Shown: piece after piece, positions 27,997 to 37,006 of the stretch
Position numbering within the stretch: the first letter of the stretch is position 1
Layout: each line of letters starts with the position of its first letter
Origin: Alcanivorax sp.
GTDB lineage: Bacteria; Pseudomonadota; Gammaproteobacteria; Pseudomonadales; Alcanivoracaceae
Length of the DNA stretch: 58,251 bases
NCBI RefSeq assembly: GCF_002726155.1
Contig: NZ_PBSH01000035.1
Span: forward strand, 1 to 58,251
Direction: 5' to 3'
Notes under the pieces: generated by a model
The model's input: only the letters and a program-made list of their open reading frames with translations
What the model was told of the DNA's origin: nothing
The model's database searches: none
Program-made: the position numbers and the translations under genes

Positions 27997-29327
27997 GGCT
28001 GTTCACTGACGGTTGCATCTCGGTCCGTATGTCCGGCGGTTGTCGTTACCGTTTCCATCTCGGAGACCGGTAGCGACAACACCTGTTCTTCCCCTTCACT
28101 CCGTGCCAGCACCACGGTGACCACGCTATCGCCCCAGACGTTGACCGCCGTGCGGCACATATCCAGTACGCGGTCGGTGACCAGAATCAGCCCGATGGCT
28201 TCCGCCGGCAGGCCGATGGCGCCAAGAATCACCGTAATCGCCACCAGTGACGCAGCGGGAATGCTGGCCACGCCGATGGAGGTGAGCAGAGCGGTGATCA
28301 CGATCATGAACTGGGTGGTCAGCGACAGGTCCATGCCGTAGGCCTGAGCGATGAACATGGCCGCTACACACTCATACAGGGCGGTTCCATCCATGTTGAC
28401 GGTGGCGCCCAACGGCAGCACGAAGCTGCTGGTGCGTGTCGATACCCCGGAGCGTTTCTGCACACATTCCATGGTCAGAGGCAGCGTTGCGGCCGAACTG
28501 GCAGAGGAGAATGCGGTGAGTAGCGCGGGCATCATGGCCTGGATATGGCGAAGCGGTGAGCGCTTGGTTGCCAGGGCAATCAGGATCGGCATGAAAACAA
28601 AAGCATGTAGGCCCAGTGCTACCAGTACGGTGAGGAAGAACCAGGCGAGTGGCTCGATGGCATCCATGCCGGTGCGGGTTACGGTCGCGGCGATCAGGGC
28701 AAAGACGCCCAGCGGGGTGAAGCGGATGACCAGCATGGTGATTTTCATCACTACCTGGTAAATGCCGTCGATAATATTGCGCAGGCTTTGGCCGGAGGGC
28801 GAGCGCTCGGTACGCAGGAAAAAGCCGAACAGTAGTGAAAAGACGATCAGCCCCAGCATTTGCCCGTTGGCTGCCGCCGCTATCAGGTTGGGTGGCAGCA
28901 TCTGGCGGAGGATGTCGGTGAAATCACCGGCCCCGCGGCCTTCAATTTTAGCCAGCGCATCCTCGGTTTCCGTGGCCAGGCCGAGTAACTCCCGGGCGGG
29001 CTGATCATTGATAATGCCGGGGCTGAACAGATTGACCACAGTGAGGCCGATCAGCACGGCTACCAGGGTGGTGGTCATGTACAGGGCAACGGTTTTCAGG
29101 CCCATCCGGCCCAGATTCTGCCCATCACCGACGCCCACCATGCCGTTGATAATGGCCGTCACAATCAGCGGGATGACGACCATTTTCAGGGCATTGATAA
29201 ACAGGGTTCCCACCAGATCGTAGCCACCGAGCACTGGTAGCCCGAACAGGGTGCTGGATTCGGCGGTGAAACTGCCTGCCAGTGCGCCGGCGAGCATGGC
29301 AATGAATATCTGGTGGTGTAATTTCAC
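27993..29327 (-). CDS. Dicarboxylate/amino acid:cation symporter (DAACS family)
   Basis: A 444-residue inner-membrane transporter of the glutamate/dicarboxylate:Na+/H+ symporter family. Family motifs are clear: the Ser-rich hairpin SSASSAATLPLTMEC in the middle, LPLGATVNMDGTALYE, and GVASIPAASLVAI, which line the substrate site. I choose the GTG at 29327 because GGGGGGAGACA lies just upstream; an ATG at 29348 is an alternative. The symporter may take up a C4-dicarboxylate or glutamate; the sequence does not decide. It converges with the small membrane gene, the two stop codons overlapping as TTAA. Confidence 0.92.
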   Translation of the reverse strand: MKLHHQIFIAMLAGALAGSFTAESSTLFGLPVLGGYDLVGTLFINALKMVVIPLIVTAIINGMVGVGDGQNLGRMGLKTVALYMTTTLVAVLIGLTVVNLFSPGIINDQPARELLGLATETEDALAKIEGRGAGDFTDILRQMLPPNLIAAAANGQMLGLIVFSLLFGFFLRTERSPSGQSLRNIIDGIYQVVMKITMLVIRFTPLGVFALIAATVTRTGMDAIEPLAWFFLTVLVALGLHAFVFMPILIALATKRSPLRHIQAMMPALLTAFSSASSAATLPLTMECVQKRSGVSTRTSSFVLPLGATVNMDGTALYECVAAMFIAQAYGMDLSLTTQFMIVITALLTSIGVASIPAASLVAITVILGAIGLPAEAIGLILVTDRVLDMCRTAVNVWGDSVVTVVLARSEGEEQVLSLPVSEMETVTTTAGHTDRDATVSEQP

Positions 29328-29340
29328 TGTCTCCCCCCTG

Positions 29341-29358
29341 GTGACCATCAATGGTTAC
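29341..29358. promoter_or_regulatory. Operator-like palindrome upstream of the symporter gene
   Basis: GTGACCAT-CA-ATGGTTAC is an 18-base dyad with a single mismatched pair, ending 14 bases before the preferred GTG start. If the gene instead began at the ATG at 29348, the palindrome would be partly coding. It is plausible as a regulator site, with no identified protein. Confidence 0.35.
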
Positions 29359-29423
29359 CCGTGCCTTTACTCATTCCATTCCTGAGAGTACCTGATCCTG
29401 TCTCTGTGCACAGCGGGGCAGTG

Positions 29424-30056
29424 CTACATCAGGGATTGCAGGGCCTCCTTGTCATCCAGCAGGGCCAGAGTTGCCTGGTAAGCAGCCTTGAGTTGCCGAT
29501 CCGCTTCGACAGGCCCCAGCTGTTCGCATAACAGGACATAGGTGCGGTTCAGTTGGTCACGCAAGCTGGCCAGGGGCAGGGGGCTTAGTGATTTGTCCGG
29601 TGATTGCAGCCAGTATTCCATGGTCAGTCGGGTTTCGGCACTAACACTGGCATGGCGCAGTTGTGCCCCCAGATCAAGCTGTAACTGGGTAGCTGCCCGT
29701 TTGCCAAGTCTCTGCCACAGGGCCTGCAGCAGGCACTGAAACGCATGGGTGCACGGGTGCGCTTCGGTGTGGTTGTCATTGCTGTTGGCCAATGGATCGG
29801 CGGCAAGTTCGCTGTCGGACAGCGTCATCGCTTGTACCAAACTCATGTGAATCTGGTGGCGCCGCTCGGCCAGGTCGAACAGCCGGCATAGATCGCTGAC
29901 AAAGCCTTGCAGGGAAAAGCTCGGTCGTTCCGCGTAATGCAGCTGCCAGTGGCTGATCGCCTCCAGCAGTACCGGCTCATTCATGTAGGGCGCCAGGCCG
30001 GTGACGATAGCGCGTCGCCGACGTTGGAGGCTTTGGTTAATAGCTGCCGGGCTCAT
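29424..30056 (-). CDS. Unknown helical protein coupled to amt
   Basis: I do not recognise this 210-residue soluble protein. It appears almost entirely helical, with an early basic patch (QSLQRRRRA) and several Leu-rich amphipathic stretches (LLQALWQRLGKRAATQLQLDL; LRDQLNRTYVLLCEQLG); no signal peptide or membrane helix. Its ATG overlaps the amt stop as ATGA, so it should be made from the sigma-54 amt transcript. The place next to amt is normally taken by glnK, but there is no P-II T-loop motif here. A role in ammonium uptake or nitrogen status is only inferred from position. Confidence 0.7.
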   Translation of the reverse strand: MSPAAINQSLQRRRRAIVTGLAPYMNEPVLLEAISHWQLHYAERPSFSLQGFVSDLCRLFDLAERRHQIHMSLVQAMTLSDSELAADPLANSNDNHTEAHPCTHAFQCLLQALWQRLGKRAATQLQLDLGAQLRHASVSAETRLTMEYWLQSPDKSLSPLPLASLRDQLNRTYVLLCEQLGPVEADRQLKAAYQATLALLDDKEALQSLM

Positions 30057-31363
30057 GGACGCAGCTCCTGCCCGCGGGCTTTGTCTGCGTTGTAGGTATC
30101 ACTGTTGTAGAGCGTGTTCTGAGGGAATTCCGGATAGCCGGTTTCCGCGTGCTCGCTGAGGTCCAGACCCCGTTGTTCGTGCAGCGCCGGCGCCCGCAGG
30201 CCTGCCAGAATGGATACCAGCATGTACATGATCAGTGCGGTGAAGAATGCCCAGCCGAATGCCACTATTATGCCCAGCAGTTGCACCATCACGCGCTGGC
30301 CGTTGAACAGGTCGCCGTCGTAGAACAGACCGGCAGCCAGGGTGCCCCAGGCACCAGCGAAGGCATGCACAGGAACGGCGCCGACCACGTCATCAAGGCG
30401 GAAGGCGAGCAGAATGCGGGCGCCGAAGGCCGCCAGCGCGCCGGCCACCAGGCCGGTGATGACGGCAAAACCGGGTGCCATGACGGCGCAGCCGGCGGTC
30501 ACCGCCACCAGCCCCGCCAGGCTGCCATTCACGGTTTCTGTCAGCAGTATCGGGCGACGACTTACCATCCGATAGATGACGCTGCCTACGGCACCGGCCG
30601 CGGCGGCCAGCTGGGTATTCAGATTCACCTTGGCGATATCCACGCTGGCAGAGAGGGTGGAGCCCCCGTTGAAGCCAAACCAGCCGAACCAGAGTATGAA
30701 GCCGCCCAATGCCACATAGGAAAGGTTATGGCCGGGAATAGTGCGCGGGTTGCCCTGGCTATCGAAACGACCCAAGCGCGGGCCTACCACCATAATACCG
30801 GCCAGTGCGCACCAGCCACCGATGCTGTGGACCACTGTGGAGCCGGCGAAATCGATAAAGCCCATCTGGGCCAGCCAGCCATTGCTGTTCCAGGCCCAGT
30901 TGCCGAATAACGGGTAGATAAGGCCGGTAATTACCACGGCGCCGCACAAATACCCCACGTAGCGGGTGCGTTCCGCCATGGCGCCGGAGGCAATGGTGGC
31001 GGCAGTAGCCGCGAACATGATCTGGAACAGGAGTATGACCCAGGTGCTGTCATCGGCCTGGTTGAGCATGAATTGATCCTGCCCGAACCAGCCATTGGTG
31101 CTGGTGCCGAACATCAGCCCGAAGCCCACGGCCCAGAACACCAGGGTGCCAACACACAGGTCCATGTAGTTCTTCATGACCACGTTCAGCGAGTTCTTTG
31201 CCCGGCTAAGGCCGCTCTCAAGCAGTGCAAAGCCCGCCTGCATGAAAAACACCAGCGCCGCGGCGATGGCAATCCAGACGGTATCGGTGGCAGTCAGGGT
31301 ATCGGCGTGAGCGAACCCGGGAAGAATCAGCAGAGAAAGCCAGTGATAGCGTCGCAACAGCAT
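30053..31363 (-). CDS. amt: Ammonium transporter Amt
   Basis: Trimeric inner-membrane ammonium channel of the Amt/Rh family, about 436 residues. The N terminus (MLLRRYHWLSLLILPGFAHA) looks like a cleavable signal peptide, followed by 11 membrane helices. Family motifs include FFMQAGFALLESGLSRAKN, FAGSTVVHSIGGW with the pore region, and GFILWFGWFGFNGGS; conserved pore His residues appear present. The start at 31363 leaves room for a leader after the sigma-54 promoter; an ATG at 31378 is also possible. It is coupled to an unknown 210-residue protein and not to glnK. Confidence 0.95.
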   Translation of the reverse strand: MLLRRYHWLSLLILPGFAHADTLTATDTVWIAIAAALVFFMQAGFALLESGLSRAKNSLNVVMKNYMDLCVGTLVFWAVGFGLMFGTSTNGWFGQDQFMLNQADDSTWVILLFQIMFAATAATIASGAMAERTRYVGYLCGAVVITGLIYPLFGNWAWNSNGWLAQMGFIDFAGSTVVHSIGGWCALAGIMVVGPRLGRFDSQGNPRTIPGHNLSYVALGGFILWFGWFGFNGGSTLSASVDIAKVNLNTQLAAAAGAVGSVIYRMVSRRPILLTETVNGSLAGLVAVTAGCAVMAPGFAVITGLVAGALAAFGARILLAFRLDDVVGAVPVHAFAGAWGTLAAGLFYDGDLFNGQRVMVQLLGIIVAFGWAFFTALIMYMLVSILAGLRAPALHEQRGLDLSEHAETGYPEFPQNTLYNSDTYNADKARGQELRP

Positions 31364-31402
31364 AGCGGTGAATCCCATTCGTTATTGATTATGAGAGGGG
31401 AT

Positions 31403-31418
31403 TGCAACCGCTGTGCCA
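31403..31418 (-). promoter_or_regulatory. Sigma-54 promoter of amt
   Basis: On the - strand TGGCAC (31418-31413), five bases, and TTGCA (31407-31403) match the sigma-54 -24/-12 consensus TGGCAC-N5-TTGCA exactly. The transcript would start about 12 bases further, close to the amt start. Upstream, the nine-base sequence TTGTGGTGC (+ strand, 31478-31486 and 31496-31504) occurs twice; its GGTGC core resembles half of the NtrC site GCACC-N5-GGTGC. This predicts nitrogen-limitation control of amt. Confidence 0.85.
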
Positions 31419-31514
31419 GTGCGTAAGGCCGACGGAATCAGGGGTTTTGTAGTTCTTTTGTCTTAACGAGTGCCCTGTTGTGGTGCTGGGGTTTTTTGTG
31501 GTGCGCAACGTGCC

Positions 31515-31994
31515 CTATGCGGTGGCGTCCACGGGCTGGCCCATCTGCCGGATGAGCTGGAGCTGCCGCTCGGACACTTTCTGTACCGACAGGCGAGGCC
31601 GCACCACAAGCTCCATGTCGGCAAATTCGGGATGGTGTTTGATCTGTTTTAGCGTCAAGGGCTGCGGGTAGTGGCAGACGAACTGTATATCGGCCTGATA
31701 CCAGCGGGGCATTTCGCGAGTGCTGCGTGGATCATAGCCATCCGCATCGGGGTCGAACTGGGTCGGGTCGGGGTAGGGGGCGCTGGTGACGCGGGCTTCG
31801 CCAACAATGGCGGGAACCGCACAGCTGGAATGATAAATCAGTACGGTATCGCCGGCTTTCATCTCGTCACGCAGGCGATTGCGAGCCTGGTAATTGCGCA
31901 CGCCATCCCAGCCGCTGGTGGCATTCTTGCTGTTGCGCAGATCATCGATGCTGAAGGCATCCGGTTCTGTCTTTAATAACCAGATAGTGCTCAC
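31515..31994 (-). CDS. EVE domain protein
   Basis: A 159-residue EVE-domain protein (PUA-like fold), a family thought to bind modified bases in RNA or DNA. The start is set at the GTG at 31994, giving STIWLLKTEPDAFSI as the usual EVE opening. TSGWDGVRNYQARNRLRDEM and GDTVLIYHSSC follow, then the PALVGEA-like PAIVGEARV strand. The GTG overlaps the stop of the upstream gene (GTGA), and the ribosome binding site is poor, so translation is probably coupled. The longer frame to 32048 has no family support. Confidence 0.88.
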   Translation of the reverse strand: MSTIWLLKTEPDAFSIDDLRNSKNATSGWDGVRNYQARNRLRDEMKAGDTVLIYHSSCAVPAIVGEARVTSAPYPDPTQFDPDADGYDPRSTREMPRWYQADIQFVCHYPQPLTLKQIKHHPEFADMELVVRPRLSVQKVSERQLQLIRQMGQPVDATA

Positions 31995-32365
31995 TCCTGT
32001 GGGTGATGTTTGAGAAGGCACTCCTTGGCCTGGCTGATGCTGCCACAAATGTAAACGGGAAAGGCCGGTTTGTTAAGCTTCAGCATCATATTGGCATAGG
32101 TCCGGTTGAGTACGCTTTCCAGCACCATGGCCTTGGCTTCGGTAATTTGCGCAAAATCCTCACCACAGGAGTAGCGGGCGGCGGTGTAATCGAGTCCTTT
32201 GATATGGCCGACGTAAATGGTGAGCTGTTTACGCTGCTGGTGCTGATTGAACAAACGCAGCCGTTGGCGGTAAATGGACAATTGAACGCGCATGTCCACC
32301 TGGGTGCCTTTCTTTAGCTCGACCAGGGCGAAGGGGCCCTCCTGCGTTACCGTAACCGCACTCAT
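31991..32365 (-). CDS. Conserved-looking small protein upstream of the EVE gene, unknown
   Basis: I do not recognise this 124-residue soluble protein. It starts MSAVTVTQEGPFALVELKKG, with two short beta strands, then a helix rich in Arg/Gln (YRQRLRLFNQHQQRKQ), a strand (LTIYVGHIKG) and a C-terminal helix/strand mix (AKAMVLESVLNRTYANMM; FPVYICGS). The ATG follows AAGGACAG. Coupling to the EVE gene by GTGA is the only functional clue. It diverges from prmB; the 160-base gap has nothing further I can identify. Confidence 0.7.
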   Translation of the reverse strand: MSAVTVTQEGPFALVELKKGTQVDMRVQLSIYRQRLRLFNQHQQRKQLTIYVGHIKGLDYTAARYSCGEDFAQITEAKAMVLESVLNRTYANMMLKLNKPAFPVYICGSISQAKECLLKHHPQE

Positions 32366-32525
32366 TACTGTCCTTTTACTGCAAGCGTGACAGGCTTTTA
32401 TAACCGATTCTGTGCTAATCTTCAGCGCTTCTTTTTACGGGTGTGCGTCAACGGTGCAGGATCAAGGGTGATCGGCGCAGTTGTCAGCAGCGTGTTGTCG
32501 GCGGAGTGCCGGTGGAGGTGGATGC

Positions 32526-33455
32526 GTGATCAGTTCGCAACAACAGAATGAGGCCATGGCCACCCTGCAAACAGTCCGTGACTGTCTGCGCTTTGGGGAA
32601 AGCATGTTGCGCAGTGGCGGGGTGTTCTATGGTCACGGTAATGACGACCCGTGGGACGAAGCCCTGGCCCTGTTGATGCACCAGCTGGCGTTGCCGCTGC
32701 AGAGTGATCCGCGGATTCTCGATGCCCGTTTACTGCCCTCTGAAATCAGTGGCTATGTGAGTCAGTTGGTCAAGCGGGTGAATGACCGCGTGCCGGTTCC
32801 TTATCTGACCCATGAAGCCTGGTTCTGCGGCCTGCCTTTCTATGTAGATGAGCGGGTGCTGATACCGCGCTCGCCGTTGGCTGAGCTGATTGAGCAATCT
32901 TTTACGCCCTGGGTCGATCCTGACCGAGTGCATCGGGTGCTGGATCTGTGTACCGGCAGTGGTTGTATCGCGATCGCCTGTGCCTACGCGTTTGAGCATG
33001 CGCAGGTGGATGGCAGTGATATCAGTGCTGAGGCATTGGCGGTATGCGAGGAAAACATCCAGCGCCACGGGCTTGCGGAACAGGTACGGGCGCTACAATC
33101 CGATGGGCTGGCCGCGGTGGATGGCCCCTATGACCTGATCGTCTCCAATCCGCCCTATGTGGATGCCCAGGATATGGCAAGTTTGCCGGACGAGTACCGC
33201 CATGAGCCAGAGCTGGCGTTGGCATCCGGTGATGACGGCCTCGATTTCACGCGCAAACTGTTACTGGATGCACCGGATCAGCTTACTGAAGAGGGTGTAT
33301 TGATCGTGGAAGTGGGCAACAGTTGGGAAGCCATGTTGCAGACTTGGCCCCAGGTGCCGTTCTTCTGGTTTGAATTCGAGCGAGGCGGGCACGGGGTGTT
33401 CATGCTTACCCGCGCGCAGCTGCTAGAATACCGAGATGATCTTCTGGCTGATTGA
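32526..33455 (+). CDS. prmB: 50S ribosomal protein L3 glutamine methyltransferase PrmB
   Basis: SAM-dependent methyltransferase that methylates a glutamine of ribosomal protein L3. Starting at the GTG at 32526 (GGAGGTGGATGC upstream) gives 309 residues, the usual family length. It has the SAM loop VLDLCTGSGCIAIACAY, the catalytic NPPYVD motif and the PrmB-type VPVPYLTHEAWFCGLPFYVDERVLIPRSP segment, which separates it from PrmC. The neighbour aroC follows 94 bases downstream, a common pairing in gammaproteobacteria. Confidence 0.93.
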   Translation: MISSQQQNEAMATLQTVRDCLRFGESMLRSGGVFYGHGNDDPWDEALALLMHQLALPLQSDPRILDARLLPSEISGYVSQLVKRVNDRVPVPYLTHEAWFCGLPFYVDERVLIPRSPLAELIEQSFTPWVDPDRVHRVLDLCTGSGCIAIACAYAFEHAQVDGSDISAEALAVCEENIQRHGLAEQVRALQSDGLAAVDGPYDLIVSNPPYVDAQDMASLPDEYRHEPELALASGDDGLDFTRKLLLDAPDQLTEEGVLIVEVGNSWEAMLQTWPQVPFFWFEFERGGHGVFMLTRAQLLEYRDDLLAD

Positions 33456-33549
33456 GTCAGCGATGCGGCAAGAACCTTTGTCAGCCTGAAGCGATTTGGC
33501 GGTTTTTTTGGTAATAGATTGATTTTATTAATTTTTCAAGAGGGGCAGC

Positions 33550-34641
33550 ATGTCCGGTAACAGTTTCGGTGAGCGTTTTCGCATTACCACTTTCGGTGAA
33601 AGTCATGGTCCCGCCCTGGGCGCTATCGTGGACGGCTGCCCCCCGGGCCTGGAAATCAGTGAAGCGGACCTGCAGGTTGAACTGGACCGTCGTAAGCCGG
33701 GCACCAGCCGCTACACCACCCAACGGCGTGAACCGGACCAGGTGAAGATTCTCTCCGGGGTGTTCGAAGGCAAGACCACCGGCACGTCCATTGGCTTGCT
33801 GATCGAGAATACCGACCAGAAATCCAAGGATTACTCCAACATCGCTGGCACTTTCCGTCCTGGCCATGCGGATTACACCTACACCCAGAAGTACGGTTTC
33901 CGCGATTACCGCGGCGGCGGACGTTCCTCTGCCCGGGAAACGGCCATGCGCGTGGCCGGCGGCGCCATTGCCCGCAAATTCCTGGAGCAGCGCCTGGGCA
34001 TCCGTATCTATGGTGGCTGTACCCAGATTGGTGATGTGAAGGCCGAGTCCTGTGACTGGTCGGTGGTGAACAAGAACCCGTTCTTCTTCCCGGATGAAAG
34101 CAAGGTGCCGGCCCTGGAAGACCTGATCAATGCACTGCGCAAAGACGGCTCTTCCATCGGCGCCCGCGTGGAAGTGTTTGCCGATGGCGTGCCGCCCGGC
34201 TGGGGCGAGCCGGTTTTTGATCGCATTGACGCGGATCTGGCCAAGGCAATGATGTCCATCAATGCGGTGAAGGGGGTGGAAGTCGGTGACGGCTTTGCGG
34301 TGGTGAATCAACGCGGCGAACAGCATCGCGATGAAATGACCCCGGACGGTTTTTTGAGTAACCACGCTGGTGGCGTACTGGGCGGCATCAGTTCCGGGCA
34401 GACTGTTCGCGTGGCCATGGCGCTCAAGCCCACTTCCAGTATTCTGATTCCCGGCAAGAGCATCGGGCTGGACGGTGAGCCCGCCGAGGTAGTGACCAAG
34501 GGTCGCCACGATCCTTGTGTCGGGGTTCGCGCCACGCCCATTGCTGAAGCCATGCTGGCTATCGTGCTGATGGATCATTATCTGCGCCATCGTGGTCAGA
34601 ATGGGGACGTGGTGCCGCCGTTTGCACCGATTCCGGGGTAA
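33550..34641 (+). CDS. aroC: Chorismate synthase AroC
   Basis: FMN-dependent lyase that makes chorismate from 5-enolpyruvylshikimate 3-phosphate, the branch point to the aromatic amino acids, folate and quinones. The 363-residue protein starts [24 protein letters not shown], with the FMN-contact GESHG. It also has the [20 protein letters not shown] signature and the C-terminal [17 protein letters not shown] motif. AGAGGGG precedes the ATG. Single gene between prmB and an MFS transporter. Confidence 0.98.
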   Translation: MSGNSFGERFRITTFGESHGPALGAIVDGCPPGLEISEADLQVELDRRKPGTSRYTTQRREPDQVKILSGVFEGKTTGTSIGLLIENTDQKSKDYSNIAGTFRPGHADYTYTQKYGFRDYRGGGRSSARETAMRVAGGAIARKFLEQRLGIRIYGGCTQIGDVKAESCDWSVVNKNPFFFPDESKVPALEDLINALRKDGSSIGARVEVFADGVPPGWGEPVFDRIDADLAKAMMSINAVKGVEVGDGFAVVNQRGEQHRDEMTPDGFLSNHAGGVLGGISSGQTVRVAMALKPTSSILIPGKSIGLDGEPAEVVTKGRHDPCVGVRATPIAEAMLAIVLMDHYLRHRGQNGDVVPPFAPIPG

Positions 34642-34646
34642 GTAAC

Positions 34647-34740
34647 GCCTGACGCCAGATGCTGGATGCCTGACAAAGATAAAGCTTCGTGCCTGGTGAC
34701 TTAGCTGCGCACTTACACTGATTGGAGTCAGGCGTCAGGC
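34647..34740. repeat. Inverted repeat after aroC
   Basis: GCCTGACGCC (34647-34656) and GGCGTCAGGC (34731-34740) are perfect inverted copies 74 bases apart. A further GCCTGAC lies at 34668 and GAGTCAGGCG overlaps the right arm. The element fills most of the 127-base gap between aroC and the MFS gene. There is no T-run, so it looks like a small intergenic repeat element and not a terminator. Confidence 0.65.
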
Positions 34741-34768
34741 TTTCAGCCAAGAGCAAGGTTCCTCTTTC

Positions 34769-35914
34769 ATGCCCTATTACTGGCGCCTTTCCGGCTTCTA
34801 CTTTTTTTACTTCGGCCTGCTCGGCACCCTGGTGCCGTATTGGTCTCTGTACCTGAAAGACCTGGGCTTCAGTGCGGCCGCCATCGGCGGTCTGATGGCC
34901 ATTCCCCAGCTCACCAAAATCGGCGCTCCGAATCTGTGGGGTTGGCTTGCTGATCGTAGCGGTCAGCGCCTGCGTATCATTCGTGCCGGTAACCTGCTGG
35001 CGGCCATCGTATTTCTGCCCGTGTTCTGGGTGGACACATTCTGGTCCATGGCCGCGTTACTGGTGTCTTTCAGCTTCTTCTGGAATGCGGTATTGGCGCA
35101 GTTCGAAGTGCTCACACTGCAATCTCTGGGGCGCCAGTCACACCGCTACAGCCATGTGCGGCTGTGGGGCTCGGTGGGCTTTATCGTGGCGGTGCTGGTG
35201 CTCGGCGAAGTCCTCGACCGGGTGGGCACGGGAGTGCTGCCCTGGGTGCTCAGCGGCCTGTTGTGGCTACTCTGGCTGGGAACGCTGACCCTGCCCGCGG
35301 GCAATGCCCCGCGAGCGCAAGCCGGGGAGCAGGGGGAATCGGTGTGGCAGATTCTGTGTCGCCCGGCGGTCAGTCTGTTTCTGGTGGCGGCTTTCCTGAT
35401 GCAGCTGTCCCACGGGCCGTATTACACCTTTTACAGCATCTATCTGGAGGCTCTGGGCTTCAGCAAATTTATTGTCGGTTTGTTGTGGTCCCTGGGTGTC
35501 GTGGCGGAAGTAGGGTTGTTCCTGGTCATGCATCGCCTGCTGGCACGCTTTCATATTCCCTGGCTTCTGGTTGCCAGTTTGCTGTTGGCATCGCTGCGCT
35601 GGCTGATGATTGGTGTCGCTGGCGATTCCCTGTGGCTGCTGGCGCTGGCCCAGCTGCTGCATGCGGCCAGTTTTGGTAGCTTCCATGCAGCCAGTATTGC
35701 CTGGGTGCACCGTCAGTTTGGGGAAGCGCTGGCGGGTCAGGGGCAAGCGTTGTACTCCAGCCTGGGCTTTGGGGCCGGTTGGGCTGCCGGAGCTGGCTTG
35801 TCGGGGTTGCTGTGGGAGCAATGGGGCGTGCTGCTGTTTTTTGTGGCGTCGGCGGTGGCGGCGGTAGCGGCTTCGCTTTTGATTGCCGGCGGTGCTACCC
35901 GGTCGCCACGGTAG
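34769..35914 (+). CDS. MFS transporter, HcaT/MFS_1-like
   Basis: A 381-residue inner-membrane transporter with about 12 helices, of the small major facilitator subgroup related to HcaT (3-phenylpropionate transporter) and nucleoside:H+ symporters. It opens YYWRLSGFYFFYFGLLGTLVPYWSLYLKDLGFS and has the loop 2-3 variant NLWGWLADRSGQRLRII of the MFS signature. A further family-like stretch is SHVRLWGSVGFIVAV. Substrate unknown. No strong ribosome binding site is visible; I keep the ATG that gives the family N terminus. Confidence 0.87.
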   Translation: MPYYWRLSGFYFFYFGLLGTLVPYWSLYLKDLGFSAAAIGGLMAIPQLTKIGAPNLWGWLADRSGQRLRIIRAGNLLAAIVFLPVFWVDTFWSMAALLVSFSFFWNAVLAQFEVLTLQSLGRQSHRYSHVRLWGSVGFIVAVLVLGEVLDRVGTGVLPWVLSGLLWLLWLGTLTLPAGNAPRAQAGEQGESVWQILCRPAVSLFLVAAFLMQLSHGPYYTFYSIYLEALGFSKFIVGLLWSLGVVAEVGLFLVMHRLLARFHIPWLLVASLLLASLRWLMIGVAGDSLWLLALAQLLHAASFGSFHAASIAWVHRQFGEALAGQGQALYSSLGFGAGWAAGAGLSGLLWEQWGVLLFFVASAVAAVAASLLIAGGATRSPR

Positions 35915-35943
35915 GCGGCTGGGGTCAGCCGCCTGCCTTTTGT

Positions 35944-36819
35944 TCAGGCAATCTGGCTGCGCAGGGCGCGCAGGAAGGCTTTCGCCGCGTTGGACTGGCT
36001 GCGGGCCGGATGCGTGACGACGCCGAGTTGGCGCTGTGGCAGCGGAGCGTCCACGGGTAGCTGCACCATGCCTCGATCTACCATGGTGGCGGGCAATACG
36101 CTCCAGCCCAGACCGATGGACACCATCATGTGAATGGTCTCCAGGTAGTTGGTGGACATGGCGATATCCAGCTTCAGGTTGTGCTCATCAAACAGCCGCT
36201 CCACGATACCGCGGGTAAAGGTGACTGGTGAAGGCAGGATGGCACTGTGATCGGTGAAGGCTTCCAGGGTCAGGTTTTCCTGCTTGGCCAGTGGGTGCTC
36301 CGGGGCGCACATGAACACCAGTGGATCGTTCCAGATCACCTCGCTGTGCAGGCGCTCATCCGGTTGTGGTGGCAGGGTGACCACCCCCATTTCCAGCTCC
36401 CCGTGCAATACGCCTTCCCAGGCTTCTTCGGAATCAATGAAATGGATATCCAGTTTCACCAGCGGGTAATCCCGGGAAAACTGGCGTAGAACCGGCGGCA
36501 GTCTGTGCAGTCCAATATGGTGGCTGGTGCCGATTCGCAGTTTGCCCCCCACTTCCCCGGACAGATCGTGGATGGCGCGGGCCATGTCTTCCACGTCCAT
36601 CAGTACCTGGCGTGCCCGTGGCAGGAGCGAACGGCCGGCTTCGGTCAACTGAATCTGGCGACCTACGCGGTCAAACAGGCGGGCCTCAAGCTGTTGCTCC
36701 AGCAGGGCAATCCGCTTGCTGATGGCGGGCTGAGTGATGTAGAGGCGCTCAGCCGCGGCAGAAAATGAGCCGGTTTCGGCAACGGCCATAAAGGCGGTTA
36801 GCGTTGGGGTGTCGATCAT
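35944..36819 (-). CDS. LysR-family transcriptional regulator, divergent from leuC
   Basis: A LysR-type regulator of about 291 residues: N-terminal winged helix-turn-helix (TLTAFMAVAETGSFSAAAERLYITQPAISKRIALLEQQL-like, about 5-43, quoted in part) and a C-terminal periplasmic-binding-like effector domain. I start at the ATG at 36819, which gives the usual short N terminus; a GTG at 36834 is possible. It is transcribed away from leuC across a 187-base gap. The same gene arrangement beside leuC is known in pseudomonads. By position it may control leuC, but its effector is unknown. Confidence 0.9.
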   Translation of the reverse strand: MIDTPTLTAFMAVAETGSFSAAAERLYITQPAISKRIALLEQQLEARLFDRVGRQIQLTEAGRSLLPRARQVLMDVEDMARAIHDLSGEVGGKLRIGTSHHIGLHRLPPVLRQFSRDYPLVKLDIHFIDSEEAWEGVLHGELEMGVVTLPPQPDERLHSEVIWNDPLVFMCAPEHPLAKQENLTLEAFTDHSAILPSPVTFTRGIVERLFDEHNLKLDIAMSTNYLETIHMMVSIGLGWSVLPATMVDRGMVQLPVDAPLPQRQLGVVTHPARSQSNAAKAFLRALRSQIA

Positions 36820-37006
36820 TCCCGGGGCATCCACAGTGTCGGTACGGGGGATAATAATTGGTTATCTTAAAAATGAAAAATATGAATTGGATTTATTGAT
36901 GGCGTAGTTCTACATTAATTACCAGTGAGAAACCAGCCCCAGTGATAAACCCGCCTATAGTTGTGACAATACGCTGCGGCACTACGCTACGCTTCAGGAG
37001 AAAGGC

